A DNA stretch of 64,000 bases from Acanthosepion pharaonis (GCA_903632075.3 CAHIKZ030001780.1:1280501-1344500); one strand, 5' to 3'. Numbered from the stretch's first letter, positions 21,690-32,339 are shown. The notes: generated by a model not told the origin, from the sequence alone. Translations and numbers: made by a program.

Positions 21690-22098
21690 TTGTGTAAATC
21701 TAGAAACACCTGGACAGTACAATCACCAAAGTTAAGCAAACCGGGTCAGTACCTAGATGAGTGACCACTTGGGAATACCAAGTGCTTACAGCTATATCAC
21801 ATTGAAACATCGGTTCCATATGATCACCAAAGTTAAGCAACATCGAGCCTGGTCAGTACCTAGGATGGGTGACAGCTTGGGAATACCAAGTGCTCTAAGC
21901 TTGAATATATGAGTGATATGGCTTACAGTTACATCACATTAAAACACTGGTTCCCATATGATTACTGAAGTTAAGCACTGTTGAACCTGGTCAATACTTA
22001 AATGGGTGACTGCTTGGGAATGCTAGGTACTGTAAGCTTGGATGCGCCAGTGGTATGGTTTCACAGCCACTTCAAATAGAAACACTGGTTCCCAGTCA
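21690..22098 (+). repeat. 5S rRNA-derived tandem repeat, array 2
   Basis: Three 5S-like units head to tail plus the start of a fourth. Landmarks: 'GATCACCAAAGTTAAGCAAC' near 21820, box-C-like 'GATGGGTGACAGCTTGGGAA' near 21864 and related boxes near 21757 and 22001, and 'ACATCACATT.AAACACTGGTT' starts. Cores at about 21830 and 21968 are 138 bp apart, the same period as in the array at 543-860. Better preserved than array 1, but each unit has lost paired-stem bases, so probably not transcribed as functional 5S. Confidence 0.85.
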
Positions 22099-22099
22099 A

Positions 22100-22509
22100 G
22101 CATGTTTTGTTAAATAAAACAGATACAATGTGCCTACTATTTGTTTTGAATATTTTTCAATGACTGATGGATTAATTTTCATATATTAGAATTGAAAATA
22201 CAATACCACATTCATGTGACATCACTAACATTTAAATTTGAAAATAACATCACATGCATGTGACATTTAAATACATTCAAAAATTAAAAATAGCTACCAT
22301 TATATATTTAAAACCAAGGTAAAACTTATCTGATAATTTAAAATGAATGGACAATAATTCTTGACAATAACTGAAGTTTGTCAAAAGCTGATGCAAATTG
22401 TGGAAATTTCCTTTATGCATTCAATTCACTTCAGTTCATCCATCAATTAGAAAAAATGCATTTTAAAATATAACAACTTTTGGTACAATTTGTGTATCTT
22501 TTTCAATAA

Positions 22510-22510
<1 letters not shown>
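22100..22510. other. Unassigned sequence with short palindrome
   Basis: A near-perfect 20-22 bp palindrome centred in CATCACATGCATGTGACAT at about 22248-22267. Otherwise AT-rich without a gene. Confidence 0.5.

Positions 22511-22513
<3 letters not shown>

Positions 22514-22547
<34 letters not shown>
22514..22547. repeat. (TA)n microsatellite
   Basis: TA tract. Confidence 0.97.
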
Positions 22548-22552
<5 letters not shown>

Positions 22553-22553
<1 letters not shown>

Positions 22554-22705
22554 TTACAAGTCATTGTGACCGAGGGTTTGAGTATACTGGCCTTGTTCAA
22601 AAAACTGATGATGCCAGATTATGCACTCTCATGAAGAAACTAAGGTCCATATAGCATAGTTGCTGGATAAACCACAGGTAATAAGGATTTTCCTGCCACC
22701 CTAGC
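22553..22705 (+). mobile_element. SINE-like repeat, family S2, copy 1 (body only)
   Basis: Matches the body of the tRNA-headed repeat at 58190-58585 (opposite strand): 'CAAGTCATTGTGAC', 'GGTTTGAGT.TA.TGGC.TTGTT', 'GCCAGATTATG' and 'CATAGTTGC'. The tRNA-like head is missing on the left, where (TA)n begins. Confidence 0.7.
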
Positions 22706-23318
22706 AGACAATAAAGAACTCAATAATGTAAAACAGACACTAGTTAACAATGGCTTCCCTAACCACTTTATAGACCACTAAATTAGACTATTTTTTCCCA
22801 AAGTAAATAACAACAATAGTGAACACATAGTCAAAAATAACATAAATATTTTCTACAAAAACCAAATGCAAACAAGATGAATCTTCACTAAGAAATATCA
22901 TAAAGAAAAATCCTACCAAAGTTGACATGAAAAAAAAAAATTGAATAAACTATCTACTACAAAAAATTTAAAACGGTTAACCTTATCCTCAAAAATAACA
23001 ATATACTAGTAAGATCAAAATTACAACGAACATTATCTATGAGTTCAAATGCTCCTCAAGGAACCATGTTCCTTATCAAACTGAATTCATAAATAATTAC
23101 ATCAGTCACATGACTACATGCCTTTCTAATCTGACCACAACTCTATTAGAACCCATTTAAATACACAAACTTACCAGACTCCATCTGAAACATATTAGTA
23201 GAAAATACAAATATAATAACCTCATCCACATGTAAAAAAAGATTAGAAAAATAATGGAAGCTTTAATAATAAAAAAGAAAAAACCAACACTTAATAATAT
23301 ATACAAGCATTTGTATAC
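22705..23318 (+). pseudogene. Penelope-like element C-terminal (GIY-YIG-type) remnant
   Basis: Conceptual translation in shifting frames gives 'ELNNVKQTLVNNGFPN' (family ELKNVKQTLINNGFP, after the RT), then 'IFYKNQM' and a Lys/Asn-rich linker. Next is 'NNYISHMTTCLSNLTTTL', where NYISHMTT corresponds to the NYIGHTT box of the GIY-YIG endonuclease in this family. The end is 'MEALIIKKKKPTLNNIY'. The G of the YIG-equivalent is S and several stops interrupt the frame, so the endonuclease is dead. Its upstream RT part is absent; the minus-strand RT at 2450-3185 is a separate copy. It directly follows a SINE fragment and ends in (TA)n. Confidence 0.8.
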
Positions 23319-23322
23319 AAAT

Positions 23323-23324
<2 letters not shown>

Positions 23325-23371
<47 letters not shown>
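23325..23371. repeat. (TA)n microsatellite
   Basis: TA tract. Confidence 0.97.
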
Positions 23372-23374
<3 letters not shown>

Positions 23375-23507
23375 TCTATAGTGTAAGAAAAATAGTGCCC
23401 AATATTAAATAATAGAGCTATTTAATATGTTAATGAATATACATAATACCTTACATTGATTGCACAACTCTGAGTTTCATACCACATATTGTGCAGTTGA
23501 TGTAAGG

Positions 23508-23513
<6 letters not shown>
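23372..23513. repeat. Foldback segment between (TA)n tracts
   Basis: 'AATACCTTACATTGATTGCACAA' around 23447-23469 is mirrored by an inverted copy, 'TTGTGCAGTTGATGTAAGGTAT', at 23488-23509. The arms are about 22 bp. Confidence 0.75.

Positions 23514-23562
<49 letters not shown>
23514..23562. repeat. (TA)n microsatellite
   Basis: TA tract. Confidence 0.97.
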
Positions 23563-23564
<2 letters not shown>

Positions 23565-23795
23565 GATGAAATATATTTTTACAGTATGCTATATTTATAG
23601 GTTAAGGTGCTTAATGTCAGGGATAGAGCATATGTTTATATAAAAGTGGACATTGAAGTTAACATCCAGAGGTGACAGTCTATTTCATGCTCAATGTAAT
23701 AGTCAGGCCATGTCCTTGTAGAGTAGACCATGGCCTGATGAGTGTGTTTAGCATGAAACAGATTGTCACCTGTGGATGTTAACTTCAGTGTCCAC

Positions 23796-23803
<8 letters not shown>
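23563..23803. mobile_element. TA-linked foldback repeat, copy 3 (best copy)
   Basis: About 240 bp non-coding element. Arms 23642-23692 and 23749-23801 are inverted copies (GTGGACATTGAAGTTAACAT against ATGTTAACTTCAGTGTCCAC). An inner inverted pair, CAGGCCATG and CATGGCCTG, sits in the loop. The left flank GATGAAATATATTTTTACAG and AGGTGCTTAATGTCAGGGAT recur in the copies at 11699, 46335 and 63610. (TA)n lies on both sides. Confidence 0.85.

Positions 23804-23839
<36 letters not shown>
23797..23839. repeat. (TA)n microsatellite
   Basis: TA tract. Confidence 0.97.
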
Positions 23840-23842
<3 letters not shown>

Positions 23843-24240
23843 ATTTGCTCACTGCTAGAAAGCTATTTTTCAAATATCATTGAAAACAAAACAAATATTC
23901 AAAGATTATGGATTATTTACTTAATTAAGGAAATACTTATTTAATAATATTAATAAATAACCAACAGAGAATAAGCACTCATCAAACGTACTGATACTTA
24001 TCACCAATATTCATAAAACCTATACTGAGGACATGCAAGATCCAAATTTTTGCAAATGATGTAACCAAATATTACACATTAACTTTCAAAATTTATCAAA
24101 TTCATCATGCATTTAAAAGTACACTAATGCACCCAATTTTTTTAATTCACACTTAAATTACCGTAACATTTCAAGAATTAAAAGCACCCAGATGCCATGT
24201 GTTAAACACATGACAACCACACAAAATTAATACATATATA
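23840..24240. other. Unassigned AT-rich sequence
   Basis: No gene recognised. Confidence 0.4.
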
Positions 24241-24244
24241 CATA

Positions 24245-24541
24245 TTAACCCCTTCCATACCAATTATATTCGAAAAAACTTCTCATTCTCGGACAAATTG
24301 TTTCATTTGTTTTTAATATAGTAACTAAGAAACTAAGACACCATGAAGTAGCTGAGCAGTGGCTAACACCTCTACCAGATGTTTAAGTTAGCAACTGGAT
24401 TCTTTCACGCTAAAAAGGGCATAAAAAGAATCAAGATTGACATAAATATGTCTATATGTTGTTTTTGTGTTATGTTTTGGATGTGTTTTGTCCATCTCTG
24501 TAAAAGACACCTTCAGTAAAAATGTATAGGGAAGGGGTTAA
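24245..24541. mobile_element. piggyBac-type MITE
   Basis: TTAA at 24245-24248 and TTAA at 24538-24541 flank terminal inverted repeats CCCCTTCCATAC and, on the right, the complement of CCCCTTCCCTAT. TTAA target duplication with CCC-starting termini is the signature of piggyBac elements. The roughly 290 bp interior has no transposase, so it is a non-autonomous copy that needs an element elsewhere. Confidence 0.85.
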
Positions 24542-24544
24542 CAT

Positions 24545-25580
24545 CATAAAGTAAACATGTGACATCAACATAACCAATAAAAATAAAGTTTCATGCTGCA
24601 ATATGGTTCACTGTGGTAAAAGAGTTCAATGCAAGCCAGAATCATGTCTTCTTTTATTCAAGCATTTGAGAAGCAGTTACAAATTTTTAATCTTTTAGAG
24701 GTTGCTGAGAAGTCTTTGAGAATCTGAATAATTATTTTGTAGAATTGCTGTTCATGTTAGACATGACACTTCAGTGTTGCTTCGATGTTGGCAACAGCAG
24801 TCAAATGAACATTTTGACACCTATAGACTAAGTTCTGGATGGCCACATAGCACAGATGTTTGCCAGGATTGTAAGGAAAGCAGTTGCAGACTCTATGGCG
24901 TCCACATTACAAATCGGAAGAAAAGTGGCCCTAGGAATGTCTACATGAACAAAGTGGAATTGTTTTCTTACAACAGAACTACAGACAACCTTATCTCTAG
25001 TCAAACTTCTTGCTTATGCCTTAACAATGTTGCGTATATTTCCAATGGTGTCATGTGAAGGTCACATGCAAGATCAAAGATATTCTGTCACATTCAGACA
25101 TAAGAATATTATAATTTGCATGTGTAACATAGGCCTGAGGAGTAACTTATCCAGAGTGTATTCATCCATAGCACACAGGTTCAAACCCTGGCATAATACT
25201 AATAAGTGCTATGAGTATATCTGGTAAAGATCTTCATTTGTGATTTTCTAGTGCCAGTCTATAGGGCTTGATAGAGGATTCTCTTCTTTAAGACATGAAA
25301 ATATGTTTTGGTGGGAGCTGCCCAGACCTCACTCTCCAGCCTCTCAGAAGAAAGAAAAATATCACTAACAGAAAGTAAGAAATATATTTATATTTAGACA
25401 CAGCAGCCATTCCTTTTGTTTACAGAAGGAAGGCTGCTTAAACTTAATATAAATGGTCTCAAAAACTGTCAAATGCACTCTGCTAATTGCTGTTAAAAAA
25501 TCTTTGGTGAAAGATAAGGCATGAGTTTGATTATTGTTATTCTTATCTTTTGTTGATGACCATGCATACTGTCTTTTTGC
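24545..25580. other. Unassigned sequence
   Basis: A 94-codon plus-strand frame at 24774-25058 contains scattered Cys residues but no motif I recognise, and it overlaps another frame at its end. Not called as a gene. Confidence 0.4.
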
Positions 25581-25584
25581 AGTT

Positions 25585-25972
25585 AATAGTTAGTCCTCGT
25601 AGGTGACAAATTATTCTCCACTCTCCAACATCTCTCTCACAGGTGCCTCCCCCTCTGCTCTATCACTACTTCCATGGAAAGTGCTCGAACAACCTACATT
25701 CCTTGGTTCCACCAGGTCTAACCTGCATGGCAAAGACCTGCCATGCCATTTATATAGTAGCAAACTACACACATTGCCTTCATATTCCATCAGTGAGAAA
25801 TAAATTGCACTTGAACTGCTTTTTTCTGGGAACCACTGCTCTATGGAACCAACTCAGGAGAGGTTGTTTCCCAATCACTACAGTCTTAACCTATTCAAGT
25901 CTGAGGTTAACCGTTATCTTCCCACTTCTATCTGCACAATTTGCCGGGTGAACTTTACTGTAAAAAGGAATA
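25585..25972 (+). pseudogene. LINE 3' end, family J1, copy e
   Basis: One open frame of 102 codons (25643-25951) holds the C-terminal family motifs in order: 'LLYHYFHGKCSNNLHSLVPP', 'TCMAKTCHAIYIVANYTH', 'IPSVRNKLHLNCFFLGTTAL' followed by WNQLRRGCFP, and 'TYSSLRLTVIF'. These correspond to YRYFHGKCSDEL, the RxT..HP segment, IP..R..F..SFFPRT..LWN.LP, and L..FK..V. The 3' tail with a short AATAAATAAA run follows. One of the least broken copies. Confidence 0.8.
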
Positions 25973-25974
25973 AA

Positions 25975-26305
25975 TAAATAAAGGATTGAGAGATTTGAAA
26001 CAACAAAAAACAATATTTAAAATTTTGCTTGACATATTCATGATGACATGATACCGTTTCAGATGAAACAGCTCCAAAACAAACAGATTAGCAACAAAGA
26101 TGAAGATTGTCCCAGAAATCCTGAAATATAATTTTTGATGAGAAATACTCTCCAACCATGAAATGAAGTAAAAATTTTGAAAAAAACAATTTTCATATGC
26201 AGCATCTGAATCAGTTCAGTCATCTATGATTGGTTAGATTTCTATATCTCTATACTCCAAAAATTCCACATTATATTGTTCTTTATTTTACAACTTAGAA
26301 ACACT
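25975..26305. other. Unassigned AT-rich sequence
   Basis: No gene recognised. Confidence 0.4.
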
Positions 26306-26309
26306 TCTA

Positions 26310-26725
26310 CATTAGGCATCTGGCATCAAGGCCTTTGATCAGGAGATTGGATATTTTCAAGAGCATGGAACCACTTCTTAATTACTGTTGTTCCCAGGTC
26401 CACCTGACCCAGGGTGGTAGCATCTATTAGGATTCTAGCTATTGGCATATGGTGAACCTCCAAACAAAAGCAAGACACTATGAAAGTATAAAAAAAACAT
26501 TTTTATAATAAAAATACCAGCAATTCATTTTTATATAAAATTTACCAATACATATTTATAGTAAAATTACCAATACAATTTATCTGTAGTTGAAGGCATA
26601 CAATTGCATTCAAAATATATTCAGTTGAAGCTATAAAATTGTATTCAAAATATTTAGATTTTGGCATCAAATAACCCATAGAGATGTTGATATGATGCTA
26701 AATAAAATCAAGCAAACAACAAACA
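26310..26725 (+). repeat. 410-bp dispersed direct repeat, copy 2
   Basis: Partner of 20530-20945, same strand. A short piece of the same family, including ACTACCAATAAGGAGTTGAT, recurs at about 26950-27010. Confidence 0.85.
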
Positions 26726-27074
26726 TGTAAGAACTCTTTCATGACATTAATTCATCTAATATCTTACAATTTCTTAAAGAAATCAAAATGTATTCTAAAA
26801 TATCACTTCAACAAAACTACAACTTCAAATGCTCATATCACCACCTCTAATAATTATATGCACAAAAGCTGAGTATCATGTACCAAGTATTTAATTGTGA
26901 AAGCAGAATAACATATATCATATTTTTATTACTTCAAAACTCCCAAGAAAATTAAATTTCAGTATTAAACTACCAATAAGGAGTTGATATACTGTTAAAC
27001 AAACAAATCAACTCAAATCCTACATTAGAAAAGAAATGGTATATAAAAGAGTTCACAGTGTCTACAGGGCCTTT

Positions 27075-27430
27075 TGCATGATGAGTAGTTTTCACTCTAC
27101 AACTCTTTTCCCCATAGATGAAATATTGCAAGCCTCTCACAGTTCTATCACTATTTCCATGGCAAATGTTCTGACAAGCTACATTCCTTTCCTCAGTTCA
27201 GACCTTTATAGCTAGGATGCACATTCCTCCTTCTCTTCAGATTTCATTGACAAAAAGGAAATTCCATTCTGACAGCTTCTTCCCAAGAACTGCTACTTTG
27301 TTGTGGGACTGATTCCTGAGATGATACTTACCCAATCACTACAATCTTAACGTCTTCAAGTCTTCAACTGTTATCTGTCCTACATATCCTAATAATCTTC
27401 ACTTCAAACCATTCTGCTGCTATTTCTGCA
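27075..27430 (+). pseudogene. LINE 3' end, family J1, copy f
   Basis: Nucleotide match to the other J1 copies: TTCACTCTACAACTCTTTTC, TTCTATCACTATTTCCATGG, GCTACATTCCTT and CACTACAATCTTAACG. The reading frame is broken many times. Confidence 0.7.
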
Positions 27431-27434
27431 ATAG

Positions 27435-28575
27435 GAAGATGATGGGTTGTTCCAGCAGAATAATAATGCCTGCTTATACAACTCAACATCCTCTATCAAC
27501 ATTTTACCCTAGCTAACAAGATCTTCAGACCTACTCTCCATTGAAAATGCATGGGGCATGATAGGACAACTCCTGACACAAATGATTAGCCCACCTGCAT
27601 CTTTTGCATGGAATGATATATAAAAAGATTGTATTTGTCATATGTACACTCATATGCATATAAGAATACAAGCCTGTGTTAATGCACAAGAAGGGTATCC
27701 ACTGTATTCATATGGTGTCAGTGTGGTGTTAATTTTCTTTAAATGCCATGTCACTTCTAGTTGACATTATTTTATGTTTGGTAGTTATCTGCATCATTGA
27801 TTTAGGGACGTTTTTATATAAACACCGGGTATGGTATATAAACATACTTTAAATTCTTTAAGAATAGATTTAATAAACGTTGGTGATGTAATATAATTTT
27901 TTGACACGTGTTTATAGTTGGTAAAATATTTATCAATATTCCCTCAAAGTATTTTCAACATAAAGAAATATGTTCTTTTTTTTTAATTAGGGTGGCATTT
28001 GTAAAATCAGTTATGACCAATTTTGTTCCTGGGTATTATTCAGGGTATCGAATTTTATTTTCCTTCAGTGTGCATGCATTTGTGTTTTGTCTACTTGAAT
28101 ATACACGTGTGTGTACCTATCTGCTTAGAGGTTGGGATTGAACTCAAAAACCTCTCTTAATAGGCACTGTGTGCTTTAATCATCAAAGAGAGTGCAACAT
28201 TGAATAAGCATTAATCATTCTTTTTTGTAAGTATTGGTCCCCATTTGGTACAAACTACTCTATGCTTACTAACTCAGTTTGCAATTTCCACACTTCAGTC
28301 ACTTTGCCAGCTGTAGGACATAAATTATCAGTCCGTACTTTTATTTAAAGGTCTTTGTTTATTACAATTTACTCATATAATTTCTTTGATGTTTTCTAAG
28401 TAAAAACATAGACTGTGATTGAACTGTTTAAATAAATATTTGAGTTTTAATTATAATCACTTCCTGCAAATATTTTGCCTTTTTAGAAGAAATAGAATTT
28501 TAAGTATATAATTTTAAATTAATTTAATTAATCCAAATATAAAAATGCATTATCCTGATAAGAAATCAAATTTGA
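27435..28575. other. Unassigned AT-rich sequence
   Basis: No gene recognised in about 1.1 kb. A TATA/ACACC-type stretch at 27805-27845 and scattered AT-rich DNA. Confidence 0.45.
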
Positions 28576-28587
28576 TTATTTAATCCA

Positions 28588-28750
28588 ATTGGTCATTGGT
28601 AATGGTAATTGTAAAATTGATGGTATTGGTATAATTAATGGTAAAATTAATAACTGTAAAATTAATGGTGTTGGTATAACTAAAAGTAATGGTAAAATTA
28701 ATAGTATTGGTATAATTAATGGTAATAGCAAAATTAATGGTAATGGTGAG
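28588..28750 (+). repeat. Minisatellite of 6-bp-based units (AATGGT/AAAATT)
   Basis: Irregular tandem array built from GGTAAAATTAAT and GGTATTGGTATAATTAAT units. Because the sub-units are multiples of three, both strands stay open (Gly/Ile/Asn/Lys-rich on plus, Thr/Ile/Asn-rich on minus). No sign of a real protein. Confidence 0.9.
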
Positions 28751-28769
28751 ATTAGACATTTTCATACAG

Positions 28770-28970
28770 AAAACATTTGGCATTCAGTTACTGTCAGTTG
28801 AAATTTATAAAAACTTTCTCTTAAAGCAGTTTTTCAGAAAATTATACTTCTCAGGTTAGGTAAGTTCTTTTGCTCTTTCTGGTTTTAATAGGAGTTTCCT
28901 TCTTAACTTTTTGTTTTTGGTTGTGAGGAAAGTTAACAAGTTCTACCTATTATTGTTGATGCTGCTGTTG
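28770..28970 (+). repeat. Dispersed repeat X, copy 1
   Basis: Shares 'TTTCTCTTAAA.CA.TTTTTCAGAAAA' and 'AGGAGTTTCCTTCTTAAC' with 51366-51510 and, inverted, with 52305-52420. Confidence 0.65.
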
Positions 28971-29394
28971 GAAGTGTTCAAGTCATGTGTTCTTCTATTA
29001 CTTGCTAAAACTCTTTGCACTTATTTAGTGCCATTTTATCATCAGGTTTCATGAAGGATCATCCACTTTAAGATTTTATTGACTTGAAGCCATTTTAATC
29101 ATTGAAATAGACAATGGTTGTCTATAGATGGTATCTGAAAAATTGTGAAACCATTCCAAACTGTAAAAGGGTTGAATATATCATCAGGATGATGTATGGT
29201 AACAGATCTGGCACAAGAATCTTTTGCCTCCTGCAACTACATCTCAGTTTTCATAAGATGATATTCATATATAATACAAATTTTATTGTAACCTAACTGT
29301 ATTCAATAATGGATCATGTGAAATATAGGTGAATGATTCAACTAGAAAAACTGAAAATAAATACAATGTATCTAAATACAAACTAGAAACATGT

Positions 29395-29480
29395 AGATCA
29401 GTCATAAGCAAACTGTGGACTGAGGGCCAAATGCAGCCCAGTTGACTTTCTGAATGGCCCACCTGATTTTGTGTTTCTTA
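29395..29480 (+). mobile_element. hAT-like terminal segment
   Basis: CAGTCATAAGCAAACTGTGG at 29400-29419, then GGGCCAAATGCAGCCCA, looks like the terminal region of non-autonomous hAT elements (CAGTG..GCAAACT..GGCCC..GGGCCAAAT). The other end was not located. Confidence 0.45.
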
Positions 29481-29649
29481 AAATGTTTTTGTTTCTTTTC
29501 ATTCTCACTTGTTCACTCACACACTCTTTCATCCATAACTATGTACATAAACACTGATTAAGTACAATGTTTCTTGAATTTTGTCAAATTTTGTTGAAGG
29601 TAATGTTATTTTAAACCATTGGCAATTTTTACTAAGGAAGATCATACAT

Positions 29650-29700
29650 ACACTATTTACATTATTCAGACTCTTGTCCTCATCTTAGTCCAAATAATGT
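29650..29700 (+). repeat. Fragment of the 7.7-8.1 kb repeat family
   Basis: CTATTTACATTATTCAGACT followed by CTTGTCCTCATCTT matches the outer arm of the foldback element at 7695-8115. Confidence 0.6.
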
Positions 29701-30034
29701 ACTTGACCATGAGTGTCTGAATTGGGTGTCAGGAAGAGCATTCACTCTTTCAAAGCCTTGCCTTAGATCATTATGCCACATCCCTCTATCAGGCAGGGCC
29801 CAAATTGTTTTTTTGACATTAATCCCAATCATGCCTCAACAAAAAACACAGATATGTATGTATAGTGATTACAGTTCCTGTTTTTATATACTAAAATTTA
29901 CCCAATAAAACCTTGAGAGCCATACAAGATAGAGAAATTAAATGGCAATGATGAATGATACAAAGTGAAGATTATGAAGATAAGGATAGATAATAATTGA
30001 GCCTTGACTTGAAGGCATTAAGACAGTAGCAATC

Positions 30035-30565
30035 TTGTGGTGGAAGACTTATTCTTCACTCTGCAGCCTCTTTCCTACAGACATAATGTCGCAAACCTAT
30101 TGCTGTTCTGTCGCTATCTCCATGACAAATGAGCTCTACTTTTTAGTTCCACAAGTTCGAACCTTTACAATTATGAAACACCATGCTGTTCCCTCAGTCT
30201 AATCACCCTCATTTCCTCCTTATTCCAAATATAAGGAGAAAGTTCCACCAGTTCAGACCTTTACAGCTAGGCCACTTCTATCATGCCGTATCCACAGAGT
30301 CCAATCACCCTCATTTCCCCCATATACCAAATACAAATAAAATTTCCATTTTTTATCCGAAAATGACTACTTTATACAACAGACACCCGAGTTGATGCTT
30401 TTCTGAATGCTACAAACTTAAGCACTCAAATCAGTATCTATCCTCCTTATCTTCATGCTATTCATTTCCTCTTACCTCCTTTTTTCATTCATATTGTGCA
30501 CCTTATTCAGTATTACTATTTTAACAGTAACCCACTCTACCTTGAGTGTCTCTCGAGCTTTTTGA
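30035..30565 (+). pseudogene. LINE 3' end, family J1, copy g, with internal duplication
   Basis: J1 landmarks TTCACTCTGCAGCCTCTTTC, CTATTGCTGTTCTGTCGCTA and the 3' tail TTGAGTGTCTCTCGAGCTTT. About 95 bp (30140-30235) is repeated directly downstream (30246-30345), so the segment from the 'CCA..AGTTC..ACCTTTACA' motif to the AATA run occurs twice. A purine-rich GGAAGA stretch (30596-30685) follows. Confidence 0.7.
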
Positions 30566-30595
30566 ATGGGTGTATTCTAGTATAAACAAAGGGGT

Positions 30596-30690
30596 CGGAA
30601 GAGGAAAAAGAGGAAGGAGAAGAGAAAGAAGAAATAGAAGAGGAAGGATAAGAAGTGGAAGAAGACAAAGAGAAGGAAGAAGAAGCCATT
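30596..30690 (+). repeat. Purine-rich (GGAAGA)n tract
   Basis: About 90 bp nearly all A and G. An Arg-rich frame across it is low-complexity. Confidence 0.9.
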
Positions 30691-30694
30691 TTTT

Positions 30695-31085
30695 CCCTAA
30701 TCATAATTTTGGAAGTCTTTCATTACTCTATCACTATCTCCGTGACAAATGTTCAGATGAGGGCTCCATTCTTTACTTTCACCAGTTCAGACCTTTGCTG
30801 ATAGGGCACACTATGCTCCTTCCACAGAGTCTAATCACCCTCATTTCCTCCATTATCCAAATATAAGGAGAAAGTTCCACTCAAACATTTTTTTCCCAAA
30901 AGTGACTACTTTGTGAAATAAACTCTCATGTGAATGCTTCCCTAAACACTTTCATCTATCCTCCTTATCCTCATAAGTTTCACTTTCTATCACCTCCTCT
31001 TTCATTCACATTACATGCCTCATAACTAAAATTATTATTGGGTTTCCAGGTCCTTCTAAAGTCTTCTTATTCTCTTTCACTCCCC
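30695..31085 (+). pseudogene. LINE 3' end, family J1, copy h
   Basis: Matches copy g closely (CAGAGTCTAATCACCCTCAT, CCAAATATAAGGAGAAAG) and lies about 130 bp downstream of it in the same orientation. Copies g and h could be one tandem duplication. Confidence 0.7.
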
Positions 31086-31089
31086 ATAG

Positions 31090-31425
31090 CCACTTGCATC
31101 TTAGTGGCCTTGCTTGGGGTAAATTGGTTAAAAAAATAATTTCTAAGGAATTAACTGATTTTATTTATAATCTGGCATTATTCCTTATTACTTTAAATGT
31201 TATATAGTGTAGAGACAGTGTAAATCTATGTCTACTGGCCTATGCATTCAAGAGCCTTAAGATCCTTATGTATCTTCTGGGAAAGTTATACGAATTTACT
31301 TATGTTGTCTGAATTTATGCTGTTGGGTGCGTAATGATCAAATGACCATAAGTCAGTATTTCTCGTATTTTTTATTCATTCTTGAAGATTTCATTCTCCC
31401 TACCATTGAACTCTGAAAGGTTTTG
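31090..31425. other. Unassigned AT-rich sequence
   Basis: No gene recognised. Confidence 0.4.
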
Positions 31426-31429
31426 ATAT

Positions 31430-31498
31430 GTGCTTGACCATCTACCTTGAGTGGCTCTAGAGCCTTGCACTGGGTGAACTTTAATATTAAAAAAATAA
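31430..31498 (+). mobile_element. LINE 3' end, family J1, copy i (tail only)
   Basis: Only the last ~65 bp: CTTGAGTGGCTCTAGAGCCT and GGGTGAACTTTAAT before an A-rich tail. A very short 5'-truncated insertion, and the cleanest view of the family's 3' terminus. Confidence 0.65.
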
Positions 31499-31614
31499 AA
31501 TGCTAAGTATTTTGGATATGTTAGAAAATTTAGAATTAGATGCAATGGTCTGCTTTGCTGCTGAAAAAATTTGAATATATATATTATATACTTTGGTAAT
31601 ACTAACAACATATA

Positions 31615-31925
31615 TAGTATGGAGGTACATGGAGTAATGAATATTGTTTTGGACTGAGGAATCGGAGAGCCAAGTTTGAATTCCAGTCAAGTTTATTACA
31701 TTCACTTATGTCCTAATACTCTTGGGAAAGATAAGAGTTCATCTCTTCTACTCCCAGCTACAGGTTGAATAGCAGGACAGACTGAGTCTTTGTGTGGTGG
31801 GGGCGGACAGCCTGAGAAAAGGACTACCCTGTGGAGGGTCATTTGGGGTCCTTGCTGCATACTGTGCACCAATTCTCTGCCTTCAGGTCTTCCCAAATAG
31901 TATGTTTGGTTCTGCACAACTTTTC
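31615..31925 (+). mobile_element. tRNA-derived SINE, family S3, copy 1 (with head)
   Basis: The head at about 31619-31690 is tRNA-like: 'GGTACATGGAGTAATGAATA' in the A-box area, an anticodon-arm-like TTGGACTGAGGAATC, and a B-box-like 'AAGTTTGAATTCCAGTC'. The body (AGAGTTCATCTCTTCT; GGTTGAATAGCAGGACAGAC) is shared with 47795-47985. Confidence 0.75.
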
Positions 31926-31929
31926 ACCA

Positions 31930-32335
31930 TTATAATCAAATATGTATGGGTAGCCTGGCTATTGGTTCTAAGAACTGTATTGCTTGTATCAAAAATGATG
32001 GGAGAGACCAGTATAGATATATATTTGCATCTCATTACAGTGCATTTTAAATTTCTATACTGCTCAAGTTATTGATTTGCAAGTGGCATAACAGTTATTC
32101 ATGAATGAAATGAAAATAGCAAGCTGTGTTTAAATTTTGACTAAGGCTTTTGTATTCACTTTATATGTGTGAAAGTAGGGAAAAGAAAATTCTGAATTTA
32201 AAAGCATAGAAAAGGCAAGGAGAAACCACTTCCCTATTTTTTTTGAAAAATAAATTAATAGCAGTTCATATATATTAAAAAAACGAATCTGTGGAGAGCC
32301 ACGATTAAAACTGTATCCTAGAGGGAGATAAAATT
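31930..32335. other. Unassigned AT-rich sequence
   Basis: No gene recognised. Confidence 0.4.
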
Positions 32336-32339
32336 CTTA

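Noticed and set aside
24774..25058. 94-codon Cys-containing plus-strand frame
   Set aside because: No Cys spacing that fits a known finger or secreted peptide, no splice sites clearly placed, no second exon.
28580..28801. Overlapping plus and minus frames with Gly/Asn and Thr/Asn repeats
   Set aside because: Both come from a minisatellite with units in multiples of three.
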